From GWA2-46-15 sp964551525 (GTDB lineage: Bacteria > Patescibacteriota > Minisyncoccia > Minisyncoccales > GWA2-46-15), in contig CAZKCH010000009.1 of NCBI GenBank assembly GCA_964551525.1, forward strand, positions 1 through 22,354: DNA of 22,354 nt, read 5' to 3'. Each line of letters opens with the position of its first letter. Position 1 is the first letter of the stretch. Made by a program: the position numbers and the translations under genes. The notes under the pieces were generated by a model that was not told the DNA's origin, ran no database searches, and saw only the letters and a list, made by a program, of their open reading frames with translations. Shown piece after piece: positions 1-6,874 of this stretch.

Positions 1-1142
1 TGTTGGGTGTGTTTGGGGTTGGGTGTAAAATTTTCCTCGGTTAAAACAGCGACTTCGCGACAAATCTTAACCGCATCGCTGGTAGTCAAGCTGATGGCAT
101 AACGGCCCTCTTCAATCCTGGCCAGATTCAGCAAATCGTTAATCAGAGCGATCATTCTTTCGTTTGATTGATAGGTTTTCTCTAAAACCTCTTTTTGTTT
201 CGGATTAATTTTTCCCAAGTCCCCGTCTAAAACCATTCTAATACTCCACTTAATGGCGGAGAGAGGCGTTCTTAACTGGTGGGCGGCCAAAGAGACAAAT
301 TCGGTTTTCAGCCGTTCGATCATTTTTTCCCGGCTGATGTCGTGCAAAACAATCAGGTCGCCGAGATCTATCTCCTCCTCTTTCATAGGAATAACCGAAA
401 CCTCGAGGATCAAGCCTTGGCCAAGAACTAATTCCTTGCGAAAAACCTTTTTAATCTCGCTTCCCAAAAAATTAGTCAGGGGCTCCAATTTTTTAACAGC
501 GGCCAATGCTTCGATCGATTTACCGATAACTTCTTCTTTTTGGGTTTTGAAAAGCTTTTCCGTCTGGGGATTGATTAAAACCAGGTTGTGTTCTTTATCA
601 AAGAAAAGCAAGCTGTCGGCAAAATTAGTAATAATCGCTTCGGTTTTATTCTTCTCCGCTTCTACCCTCTTTCTCGCCTCTTCCGTATCTTCTAAAATAT
701 TTAACAAAGCGGTTTGAACGCTTTTCAGGTCCGATTCTGTCTTTTTGACTTCGGTCAAATCGAAAAAACTCAGGAAATAACCGACAATTTCTCCGTTTTC
801 ATCATCTCTAACCCGAGTGAAAATTTGGACGGCGCTGACTATGCCGCTCTTGGGGAAAAATCCCGTTTCTTTGCCGTCAACAAAACCCTTCTGCAATGTT
901 TCCCGGCTGATCGGCCCGATTTCCTCTTTTTTAAAAAATCTTTCAACCGATTCGCCAATAACTTCTTCTATTTTATAGCCGGAAAATTTAATAAAAGCCG
1001 GGTTGGCTTCCAAAATAACGCCGATGGGGCTGATAAAACAAACTGGCAAAGGTGAAAAACTAAAAAGGTCATGGATATATTCTTCCAAAGCGTTCAAATC
1101 ATCCAAAAGCAAAGCGGCCCGATTTTTATCCTTTGTTGGCAT
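1..1142 (-). CDS. Soluble PAS-PAS sensor histidine kinase (3' end cut by window edge)
   Basis: The minus strand is open from an ATG at 1142 to the window edge, giving 380 visible residues. Two PAS-like domains (about residues 22-135 and 168-275) are joined by a charged helix (about 130-168). A HisKA dimerisation domain follows, with phospho-acceptor His288 in the H-box AAHQLRTPLSAIKWS. The ATP-binding domain (N and G boxes) would lie outside the window. There is no signal peptide or membrane segment, so the kinase is cytosolic. The start overlaps the last 17 nt of the upstream HAMP gene in another frame, which suggests translational coupling; an AAGGA lies about 15 nt before the ATG. The neighbouring membrane protein probably supplies its input (inference). 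Its signal and response regulator are not visible. Confidence 0.9.
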   Translation of the reverse strand, partial: MPTKDKNRAALLLDDLNALEEYIHDLFSFSPLPVCFISPIGVILEANPAFIKFSGYKIEEVIGESVERFFKKEEIGPISRETLQKGFVDGKETGFFPKSGIVSAVQIFTRVRDDENGEIVGYFLSFFDLTEVKKTESDLKSVQTALLNILEDTEEARKRVEAEKNKTEAIITNFADSLLFFDKEHNLVLINPQTEKLFKTQKEEVIGKSIEALAAVKKLEPLTNFLGSEIKKVFRKELVLGQGLILEVSVIPMKEEEIDLGDLIVLHDISREKMIERLKTEFVSLAAHQLRTPLSAIKWSIRMVLDGDLGKINPKQKEVLEKTYQSNERMIALINDLLNLARIEEGRYAISLTTSDAVKICREVAVLTEENFTPNPKHTQ

Positions 1143-2076
1143 GAAACGTTTTTAATTCCTTTTTAAGCTCGATCATTTTTAATTCCCGGCCCACGGCCAG
1201 CTGGTTGATTTTTTCCAGTTGTTTCATTTTCTCCTGAAGGTCTTTTGTCCTCTCGTCCACCTGGGCTTCCAAGTTTTGCGCCAGAACCTCCAATTCTTGA
1301 GTGCGGGCCGCCACTTTAACTTCTAAAACCTCTTTAGCATCTTCCAATTCACGGCGGGAATCGCGCAATTCTTCCAGCATCCGGCTGAACGTTTCGGCTA
1401 ATTCGCCGATCTCCGTGTCCAAGGATTGATCCTGGATTTTAACATCGAGGTCGCCCCGCCTGACGTCTTCACAGACCGCGGTAATCCTTTTAATCGGATT
1501 GACGATTCCCCGCAAAATCACATAGAAAGTCAGGCCGATCAGGAAAAGAGACGCCAAAGCAATCAATAAATAACGCCAAGAAAGGCGTTGCATCACTATT
1601 TGCATTTCTTTCGGGGAAAAACCGATCCAAATCGCCTGATTGGCATAGGCGGGATAAATAATCGTTTGGATTGATTCCCGACCGAAGCTGTCGCTGCGCA
1701 CCAATAATTTATTGGATTGAATAACACTGGTAATCGCCGGCTCGATAATCCTTTTGTTGTTTTCTCCGGCCAGATTACTTTGGACGATCTGACCGCCAAG
1801 ACGGACAATCCTGATAAAATAAATGTCTTTGAACTTAGCTAGGCCGCTGATAAACGCAATTTCCAACTCTTCACCTAAAATTGATTTTTTATAAAGCCAG
1901 GTGGGTGAGGCAATGGTTTCTTTAATCGTCTCGGCTAATTTTATTTTCTCTTCAATGGCGGACTTAACCACGTCCTTGCGCTGCTGCTGCAAAGAAAGAT
2001 AAACCAAAGCAACGGTAACGACAAAAACCGCCACGAACATGGTGAAAACAATATTGTATATGGAATGACGCTTCAT
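1126..2076 (-). CDS. Membrane HAMP-domain sensor protein without a kinase domain
   Basis: 316 residues. A membrane helix at about 8-29 is followed by an extracytoplasmic region of about 140 residues, a second membrane helix at about 169-189, a HAMP domain (about 190-243, starting RGIVNPIKRI) and a long coiled coil (about 236-310) ending NQLAVGRELKMIELKKEL. That coiled coil resembles the signalling helix that normally leads into PAS or kinase domains, but this protein stops there. The next gene downstream begins with PAS domains and overlaps it by 17 nt, so the pair looks like one sensor kinase split into a membrane and a soluble subunit. The gene starts 11 nt after the 5' exonuclease gene, so the three probably share an mRNA. 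The ligand is unknown. Confidence 0.85.
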   Translation of the reverse strand: MKRHSIYNIVFTMFVAVFVVTVALVYLSLQQQRKDVVKSAIEEKIKLAETIKETIASPTWLYKKSILGEELEIAFISGLAKFKDIYFIRIVRLGGQIVQSNLAGENNKRIIEPAITSVIQSNKLLVRSDSFGRESIQTIIYPAYANQAIWIGFSPKEMQIVMQRLSWRYLLIALASLFLIGLTFYVILRGIVNPIKRITAVCEDVRRGDLDVKIQDQSLDTEIGELAETFSRMLEELRDSRRELEDAKEVLEVKVAARTQELEVLAQNLEAQVDERTKDLQEKMKQLEKINQLAVGRELKMIELKKELKTFHANKG

Positions 2077-2087
2077 AATCTTTAATT

Positions 2088-3002
2088 TTACTCCTTATCA
2101 GCCGTAAATTCAATTTTCAAAGGAATTTTCGGCACCAAACTCGTGAATCCCAATTCCAAAAGCGCCGCTTCAGCCGCTTCCCGATGATAATTTCCAAAAA
2201 CACAATCTTGAGGACGATAATCAAGTTCTATCTCCGAACAAATCCTGGCCAAATCCCGGCTTAAGTAAGCGTTTTCTTTCTGCTCAATTATTTTCTGCCG
2301 CAATTTCTCCCCCACGCTCCCAGCACTCCCGTTTTCAACCGCCCGGTAAAGATTATCAATATCTTTAAATTCATTGATCAACTTAATCGCCGTCTTCTCG
2401 CCAATACCAACAACCCCCGGAATATTATCAGCCGCGTCGCCCCGCAAGGCCTTAAAATCCGCCAGCTGGTTTGGCGCCAGCCCTTGATACTTCTGCTTCA
2501 CCAACTCTTCGTTGTAAAGAACTGATTCGCTGATGCCCTTTCTTAAAAGCAAAACCTTGACGCCGATGTTTGTCAGCTGGAGCAAGTCCGTATCCGTGCT
2601 CAAAACAATAATTTCTGTTTGGGAAAAAAGGTTGTCTTTTTTTGCCGAACTGACAATGGCACCGATAATATCATCGGCTTCAAAACCGGCTTTCTCAAAG
2701 ATATTGATGTCAAAGGCCTTAAGAATGTTTTTAATTTTCGGCAGCTGGCTAAGAAAATCAACTGGCGTCTTTTTCCGCGTCGCTTTGTAGCCGGAAAACC
2801 TTTCGTGCCTGAATGTCGGCGTGGGCAGGTCAAACGCCACGGCAAAAAAATCCGGTCGGAACTCTCTGATTGTTTTAAAAAGCACCAAACAAAAGCCGTA
2901 AACGGCATTAGTCAATTCTCCCGCCTTGTTAGTTAAGGGCGGCAAAGCGTGAAAGGCGCGGCGGCTGATTGAATGTCCGTCAATAATGATAAATTTTTTC
3001 AT
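2088..3002 (-). CDS. Stand-alone 5'-3' exonuclease / flap endonuclease (PolA N-domain family)
   Basis: 304 residues, matching the size of the isolated N-terminal nuclease domain of DNA polymerase I. The metal-ligand pattern is present: Asp8 (IIIDGH), Asp58 (AFDLP), the FEADD cluster with Glu108, Asp110 and Asp111, Asp137/Asp139 (STDTD), and Asp189/Asp192 in RGDAADNIPGVVGIG. The last runs into the helix-3-turn-helix DNA-binding motif. The SGYKATRKKTP segment corresponds to the family's YKxxR motif. The expected role is removal of RNA primers and 5' flaps in replication and repair. No polymerase or proofreading domain follows, so either PolA lies elsewhere or the nuclease works in trans. It is first in a minus-strand set with the HAMP sensor and histidine kinase and diverges from pilB. 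Confidence 0.9.
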   Translation of the reverse strand: MKKFIIIDGHSISRRAFHALPPLTNKAGELTNAVYGFCLVLFKTIREFRPDFFAVAFDLPTPTFRHERFSGYKATRKKTPVDFLSQLPKIKNILKAFDINIFEKAGFEADDIIGAIVSSAKKDNLFSQTEIIVLSTDTDLLQLTNIGVKVLLLRKGISESVLYNEELVKQKYQGLAPNQLADFKALRGDAADNIPGVVGIGEKTAIKLINEFKDIDNLYRAVENGSAGSVGEKLRQKIIEQKENAYLSRDLARICSEIELDYRPQDCVFGNYHREAAEAALLELGFTSLVPKIPLKIEFTADKE

Positions 3003-3088
3003 TTTGTTTGACTAAAAAATAAAATCAAGATAGAGTAGAGAAAATGGCGTCAATACTATAATTTTAAACCTTAAAAAGCACTTAGTCG
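3003..3088. promoter_or_regulatory. Divergent promoter region between exonuclease and pilB
   Basis: This 86-nt AT-rich spacer must serve both directions. On plus, TATAAT at 3057-3062 would start RNA near 3069, about 20 nt before the pilB ATG, but its -35 is poor. An alternative is TTGACT (3008-3013), 17 nt, TAGAGT (3031-3036). On minus, TTGACG (complement 3046-3051) precedes a weak TATCTT with a short 15-nt spacer. The choice between these is uncertain. Confidence 0.35.
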
Positions 3089-4429
3089 ATGACCCCTTTA
3101 TCCGAAGCAAAAAAAATCAGCGGCGAAATCAGGATCTCCCGTTTGAACTATCCGGAAAGAATCAGCCAGATTGCCGGTTTCGCTAAAATTATCTCCACTT
3201 TCTCGCAAAGAAACACCAGCCAGTTATTGGAAATCCTCATGATCGGCGCCGTTGATTTAGCTGCTTCCGATATCCATTTCGAGGCCGAAGAAAAAGGCGT
3301 TAAAATCCGCCTCCGCGTTGACGGTATTCTCCAAGACCTGATCAACATTCCTCCTCAGGACTGCGCTCCTTTGATTTCCCGGATAAAACTGATCTCCGGA
3401 ATCAAAATGAACATCAGCGATCGGCCCCAAGATGGCCGCTTTTCCGTTGTTGAAGAAAAAATCGGCGTCCCGGTTGGCCAGCAAAATGCCTCTAAAAACA
3501 TTGAGGTCCGCGTTTCCACCCTGCCTTCGGAATACGGCGAATCCGTAGTGCTGAGAGTGCTCGACCCCCAGTCCCTTATCAGTTTAGAGCAACTCGGTTT
3601 AAGAAAAGATCTGCTTGGACTCTTCCGTCAGGAAATATCAAAACCCAATGGCATGATTATTGTCACCGGCCCGACCGGCTCGGGAAAAACCACCACCCTT
3701 TATGCTTTTTTAAAAGAGGTGCAGGATCCGGAAATTAAAATTATCACCATTGAAGACCCGATTGAATACCGGCTCGATGGCATTTCCCAAACCCAGACCG
3801 AACCGGATAAGGGCTACGACTTTGCCTCGGGGTTAAAAGCGATTGTCAGGCAAGATCCGGATGTCATTCTGGTCGGCGAAATCAGGGATTTGGAAACCGC
3901 GGAGATTTCTCTCCAAGCCGCTCTGACCGGCCACTTGGTTTTTTCCACGCTCCACACTAATGACGCTGCCGGCACCATTGCCCGCCTGACTGATTTGGGA
4001 GCGAAACACGCCTCGGTGGCTTCGGCTATTAATATGGTCGTGGCGCAACGCTTGATTAGAAGGGTCTGCCCGAAATGTGTGGAAATGAAAAACATAGACG
4101 CCGTCCTCAAAGAAAAAATTAAACAAGGCTTAAAATCCTTGCCCAAAGACATTGATCTTCCCGATTTAGAAAATCTTAAAACACCCATTATTCACGGTTG
4201 TGACGATTGCGGCCAAACCGGTTTTCGCGGCCGCGTCGGCATTTTTGAGGCCTTTTTGATTAATGAAAAAATGGAAAGGCTTGTGATGAAAAAGATGACC
4301 ACCAGCGACTTGAGGGACGTGGCGATCGAAAATGGCATGATCACCATGTATCAAGACGGCCTCATCAAGGTTTTGCAAGGAATAACCACCATCGAGGAAT
4401 TGGAGAGAATGGTGGAAAAAGAGGACTAA
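3089..4429 (+). CDS. pilB: Type IV pilus assembly / type II secretion ATPase (PilB/GspE family)
   Basis: 446 residues of a hexameric ATPase that drives pilin polymerisation at the inner face of the membrane. Visible motifs: N2 domain around DLAASDIHFEAEEKG (56-70); Walker A GPTGSGKTT (194-202); Asp box ITIEDPIEY (219-227); Walker B region DVILVGEIRD (258-267); His box GHLVFSTLHTND (281-292); and a tetracysteine zinc site made of CPKC (327-330) and CDDC (371-374). Typical PilB has about 560 residues; the N-terminal N1 domain is mostly missing here, which is common in reduced genomes. GspE is the alternative name for the same family. No strong Shine-Dalgarno precedes the ATG. No other pilus genes are in the window, so its partners must be elsewhere. 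Its stop codon overlaps the 3' end of a minus-strand RNA gene. Confidence 0.95.
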   Translation: MTPLSEAKKISGEIRISRLNYPERISQIAGFAKIISTFSQRNTSQLLEILMIGAVDLAASDIHFEAEEKGVKIRLRVDGILQDLINIPPQDCAPLISRIKLISGIKMNISDRPQDGRFSVVEEKIGVPVGQQNASKNIEVRVSTLPSEYGESVVLRVLDPQSLISLEQLGLRKDLLGLFRQEISKPNGMIIVTGPTGSGKTTTLYAFLKEVQDPEIKIITIEDPIEYRLDGISQTQTEPDKGYDFASGLKAIVRQDPDVILVGEIRDLETAEISLQAALTGHLVFSTLHTNDAAGTIARLTDLGAKHASVASAINMVVAQRLIRRVCPKCVEMKNIDAVLKEKIKQGLKSLPKDIDLPDLENLKTPIIHGCDDCGQTGFRGRVGIFEAFLINEKMERLVMKKMTTSDLRDVAIENGMITMYQDGLIKVLQGITTIEELERMVEKED

Positions 4430-4568
4430 AAAATCCCTTTAAGCAGGGGCATACTCGGACGCCAGTCGCAAGTCTTGAGTTCTCCTGAGGAAGACTCCAG
4501 TAAAAAACCGGGATCTCCTTCATGAAAAACTCTCCCCGTAAGGGTGCCCCTACTTAAAAGGATTTGAT
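4428..4568 (-). ncRNA. Candidate structured small RNA, about 141 nt, with own promoter and terminator
   Basis: Read on minus, the RNA would start at the A near 4568 and end in a U6 run (plus A-run 4428-4433). The arms at 4563-4545 and 4451-4433 form a 19-position closing stem with 17 Watson-Crick pairs and two U-G wobbles. On plus those two positions are C-A mismatches, which favours minus as the RNA strand. Inside lie a small CCC/GGG hairpin, a long hairpin closed by GAGUU/AACUC with an inner CCGGU/ACUGG stem, and a third hairpin closed by ACUUG/CGAGU. A perfect sigma-70-type promoter lies just upstream. I do not recognise the family: it lacks the SRP GGAAGGAAGCAG motif and the RNase P and tmRNA signatures. 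A closing stem, an open centre and one long arm would suit a small 6S-like RNA, but that is only a guess. Confidence 0.7.
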
Positions 4569-4574
4569 AATTTG

Positions 4575-4602
4575 ATTATACAACTTATTTTGATTTTGTC
4601 AA
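4575..4602 (-). promoter_or_regulatory. Perfect-consensus promoter of the minus-strand RNA
   Basis: On minus, TTGACA (complement 4597-4602) is separated by 16 nt from TATAAT (complement 4575-4580). Both hexamers match the sigma-70 consensus exactly and predict a start at A4568. It is the strongest promoter I found in the window. The -35 box lies directly beside the ATG (4604) of the divergent lamin-tail gene. Confidence 0.85.
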
Positions 4603-4603
4603 G

Positions 4604-5299
4604 ATGCGGTCTTGGCTCCTCTTTTTTATCCTCCTCTGCCCCTCTGTCGCCTTAGGCGCCTCTTTTCAAGATGCGATCTTCAGCGAAATCGCCTGGATGG
4701 GAACAACGGTCTCTGCCAATGACGAGTGGCTCGAGATTTATAACAATACTGCTTCGGCCATAGATCTGAATGGCTGGAAAATCGTGGCCGAAGACGGTAG
4801 TCCCTCGATTGCTCTACAAGGGGCAATCGCCCCGATGAATTTTTTTGTTTTAGAAAGGACCAACGACGAGACCTTGCCCAATATTAATGCCCAACAGATT
4901 TATACCGGCGCTTTAGAAAACAGCGGTGAAAATCTCAAGTTATACGACCAAAATAACAACCTGATTGACGAAATAAAAGCCGAGGGCAGTTGGCTGGCCG
5001 GAGACAACGCCACTAAACAAACAATGGTTCGACGTAACTCTTTATGGCAAAACAGCAAAACAACGGGTGGAACGCCAGGAGCAACAAATGATTATGCCAT
5101 AGTAAGCGCCACGAGTAGCCCAGTACTAGAAAAAAACATCTCCCCCATCGCCAGCGTTCTGCCTGCGCAGCTGGTCAATCCAGACCAAAAAAACACCCCC
5201 AAGGACGACCTTGGCTCAAAAACACTTTTCCTGGGCTTGCTCATTGCTGGTTTTTCAGGAATAATACTGGTAGTATCAAATAAACTATTCAAAACCTGA
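4604..5299 (+). CDS. Secreted, membrane-anchored lamin-tail-domain (LTD) protein
   Basis: 231 residues. A signal peptide (about 1-18, ending VALGA) is followed by a lamin-tail Ig-like domain at about 24-140, recognisable from FSEIAWMGTTVSANDEWLEI, then NGWKI and the later LKLYDQNNNLIDEI strands. A Pro/Ser-rich linker (about 165-205) leads to a C-terminal membrane helix (about 207-226) and the short basic tail NKLFKT. The domain should be displayed outside the cell, anchored at its C-terminus. Bacterial LTD domains are common on secreted CPR proteins; their binding role is poorly known. Translation has no clear Shine-Dalgarno, and no plus promoter is obvious upstream, where the ncRNA promoter occupies the space. 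The stop is 2 nt before yebC, so it probably shares an mRNA with yebC and ruvC. Confidence 0.88.
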   Translation: MRSWLLFFILLCPSVALGASFQDAIFSEIAWMGTTVSANDEWLEIYNNTASAIDLNGWKIVAEDGSPSIALQGAIAPMNFFVLERTNDETLPNINAQQIYTGALENSGENLKLYDQNNNLIDEIKAEGSWLAGDNATKQTMVRRNSLWQNSKTTGGTPGATNDYAIVSATSSPVLEKNISPIASVLPAQLVNPDQKNTPKDDLGSKTLFLGLLIAGFSGIILVVSNKLFKT

Positions 5300-5301
5300 C
5301 T

Positions 5302-6036
5302 ATGTCCGGACATTCTCACGCTAAAACCATTGCTCACGCCAAGAACATCACTGACCAAAAAAGGGGCCAGATGTTTTCGAAAATGGCGCGGCTGATTACG
5401 ATTGCCATTAAAGACGGGGGACCGAATTTAGAATCCAATTCCAAACTCAAGGTTGCCATTGAAAGGGCAAAGTCGTTCAATATGCCCAATGATAATATCG
5501 AAAGGGCGATCAAGCAGGCCACCGGCGGCGCCGAAGGAAAAACTTTGACCGAATTCAGTTTTGACGCCTACGGCCCGGGCGGCATTGCCATCATTATTGA
5601 AGGCATCACCGACAACCGCAATCGGGTGCTGAGCGATTTGAAACAGATTCTTTCCCAGCACGGCGGCAAGCTCGCCCAAGAGGGTTCGGTCAGATGGATG
5701 TTTGAAAAAAAGGGCGTCATTCTTGTCGTTCTTGACGAACAGCCGGAAAACTGGAAACAAAAAGAGGCCTTGGAATTAAAGGTGATGGAAGCCAACGCCG
5801 AGGACTTTTCTTGGCAAGAAAATATGATGGAAATCGTCACTGCCAGCCAGGATTTGCAATCGGTCAAATCATTCCTGGAAAAAGAAGGAATAGCAATAAA
5901 ATCCGCTTCGGTTGACTGGACGGAAAAAGAAGAAGTTCCGGTGAGCGACCAGGATAAGGACTTAGCGGAAAAGCTTTTTAATGCTTTGGATGAAAACAAT
6001 GACGTCCAGGACTTCTCTTCAAATATCAAAAACTGA
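5302..6036 (+). CDS. yebC: YebC/PmpR (TACO1) family protein
   Basis: 244 residues, normal length for the family. The N-terminus MSGHSHAKTIAHAKNITDQK is the diagnostic YebC start, followed by RGQMFSKMARLITIAIKDGG and, further on, NMPNDNIERAIK and the FDAYGPGGIAIIIE domain. The family was described as transcription regulators; its mitochondrial relative TACO1 and more recent bacterial work point to easing ribosome stalling on proline-rich stretches. Which role applies here cannot be read from sequence. It lies 2 nt after the lamin-tail gene and 19 nt before ruvC. The yebC-ruvC pairing is widespread in bacteria and supports both calls. It ends in TGA, supporting the standard code. Confidence 0.95.
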   Translation: MSGHSHAKTIAHAKNITDQKRGQMFSKMARLITIAIKDGGPNLESNSKLKVAIERAKSFNMPNDNIERAIKQATGGAEGKTLTEFSFDAYGPGGIAIIIEGITDNRNRVLSDLKQILSQHGGKLAQEGSVRWMFEKKGVILVVLDEQPENWKQKEALELKVMEANAEDFSWQENMMEIVTASQDLQSVKSFLEKEGIAIKSASVDWTEKEEVPVSDQDKDLAEKLFNALDENNDVQDFSSNIKN

Positions 6037-6055
6037 TTCTATTTCGGGTGAATCA

Positions 6056-6562
6056 ATGGTCATTTTAGGCATTGATCCCGGCACCGCCGCTTTGGGCTAC
6101 GGCGTTTTAAGGAAAACTGGCTTCGGCAAAAGAAATAAATTCAAGCTCGCCTGTCTGTCCTTTGGCCTGATTTCAACCACGCCCGACATGCCTTTTCCCA
6201 AGCGTTTGGAAAAAATCAGCAAAGAATTTAATGTGCTGGTGAAAAAATACCGGCCTGACTTGATTGCCATCGAAAGCGTTTTTTTCTTTAAGAATTTGAA
6301 AACCTTTATCCCGGTCAGCCGCGCCGAAGGCGTCATTATTCTTGGCGCCGCTAAAAACAACGTGGCGATCATTGAATTCTCCCCCATCCAGATTAAGGCC
6401 CGGGTGGCCGGCTATGGCCGAGCGGAGAAAAAGGATGTTTTAAAAAAGGTGCTCAAGCTCTTAAAATTAAAAGAGGTGCCCAAGCCGGACGACATTGCCG
6501 ACGCCCTGGCCGTGGCCGCTTGCGCTGCTATTGGCGCTAAGACCCTTGACAACCTTTCTTAA
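6056..6562 (+). CDS. ruvC: Holliday junction resolvase RuvC
   Basis: 168 residues from ATG 6056 (E. coli RuvC has 173). RuvC is a dimeric Mg2+-dependent nuclease that cuts four-way junctions processed by RuvAB. The acidic active site is visible: Asp7 (ILGIDPGTAALGYG), Glu73 (LIAIESVFF) and Asp146/Asp149 in KPDDIADALAVA. I chose the internal ATG at 6056 rather than 5981, which would overlap yebC, because the family begins at ILGIDPG and a GGGTGA lies 4 nt upstream of 6056. It is the last gene of the lamin-tail/yebC set. Its 3' end (6546-6551) also carries the -35 box of the next, separate unit. ruvA and ruvB are not in the window. Confidence 0.95.
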   Translation: MVILGIDPGTAALGYGVLRKTGFGKRNKFKLACLSFGLISTTPDMPFPKRLEKISKEFNVLVKKYRPDLIAIESVFFFKNLKTFIPVSRAEGVIILGAAKNNVAIIEFSPIQIKARVAGYGRAEKKDVLKKVLKLLKLKEVPKPDDIADALAVAACAAIGAKTLDNLS

Positions 6563-6573
6563 AAAATTAAAAT
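6546..6573 (+). promoter_or_regulatory. Strong promoter of the small acidic ORF
   Basis: TTGACA (6546-6551, inside the ruvC 3' end), a 16-nt spacer and TAAAAT (6568-6573) match the sigma-70 consensus at 11 of 12 positions. The predicted start near 6580 leaves a 35-nt leader before the ATG at 6615. Confidence 0.65.
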
Positions 6574-6614
6574 AGCTAATAGATATTAATTATTATTAAA
6601 GATTAAATATCATT

Positions 6615-6782
6615 ATGACGCTGGATCAAGAAATTTCTTCTTTATGGCAGGGCCGGAGCGAATGGGAGGCGGATGATTCGGAAGGAGATGAGGAAACAGA
6701 AGAAGAAGGCGAAACGCCAAAAGAACCGGGAGCAGCGGAGCCCGAGGAAACAGAAGAAGTAGAGGAAGATGAATTCGAGTAA
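6615..6782 (+). CDS. Small, highly acidic protein of unknown function
   Basis: A 55-residue ORF from ATG to TAA. It begins MTLDQEISSLWQGRSEWEA, and nearly all of the rest is Glu/Asp with a few Gly, Pro and Thr, ending EEDEFE. It has almost no basic residues and should be intrinsically disordered. No family is recognised. Support for a real gene comes from its setting: a near-consensus promoter overlapping the end of ruvC and a tandem-hairpin terminator starting 14 nt after the stop make it a self-contained transcript. There is no Shine-Dalgarno. A nucleic-acid-mimic or chaperone-like acidic tail is conceivable, but nothing here shows it. An alternative is that the transcript is a non-coding RNA and the ORF is incidental. 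Confidence 0.6.
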   Translation: MTLDQEISSLWQGRSEWEADDSEGDEETEEEGETPKEPGAAEPEETEEVEEDEFE

Positions 6783-6795
6783 TTTTTGATTTTAA

Positions 6796-6849
6796 GCCCC
6801 GTTCCTACGGGGCGAGACAAATACCCCGCCATACGGGGTTTTTGTTTTT
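6796..6849 (+). terminator. Tandem-hairpin rho-independent terminator
   Basis: The first hairpin is GCCCCGT (6796-6802), loop TCCT, ACGGGGC (6807-6813), a perfect 7-bp stem. The second is ACCCCG (6823-6828), a 5-nt loop, CGGGGT (6834-6839), followed by T-runs at 6839-6843 and 6845-6849. The second has classic terminator form. It isolates the small acidic ORF from the penicillin-binding protein gene. Confidence 0.85.
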
Positions 6850-6862
6850 CCTAAAAATCGTT

Positions 6863-6868
6863 TAAGAT
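6863..6868 (+). promoter_or_regulatory. -10 element implying a leaderless mRNA for the penicillin-binding protein
   Basis: TAAGAT ends 6 nt before the ATG at 6875, so the expected start of transcription coincides with the A of the start codon. There is no Shine-Dalgarno. The upstream -35 is weak (T-rich, within the terminator tail). Confidence 0.4.
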
Positions 6869-6874
6869 AAATAC

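Noticed and set aside
253..1055. Plus-strand ORFs over the histidine kinase
   Set aside because: The minus frame encodes clear PAS and HisKA domains; the plus ORFs have no family features.
1126..1142. Programmed frameshift joining the HAMP protein and the kinase
   Set aside because: The kinase frame has a TAA 9 nt before its ATG and no convincing slippery site lies in the 17-nt overlap; ordinary coupled start is simpler.
4430..4522. Minus-strand ORF starting with ATG inside the RNA (MKEIPVFYW...)
   Set aside because: It runs through the terminator stem into antisense of pilB without a stop, so it is probably a chance frame.
4428..4568. SRP RNA, RNase P RNA or tmRNA as identity of the minus-strand RNA
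   Set aside because: The SRP GGAAGGAAGCAG motif, RNase P conserved core and tmRNA tRNA-like ends are all missing, and the length is too short for the last two.
5981..6055. Earlier ATG for ruvC
   Set aside because: It would overlap yebC by 56 nt and add 25 residues unlike RuvC; the family begins at ILGIDPG and a Shine-Dalgarno-like GGGTGA precedes 6056.
6626..6832. Serine-rich minus-strand ORF opposite the small acidic protein
   Set aside because: Poly-Ser is what the antisense of Glu/Asp-rich codons gives, and promoter and terminator both point to plus.
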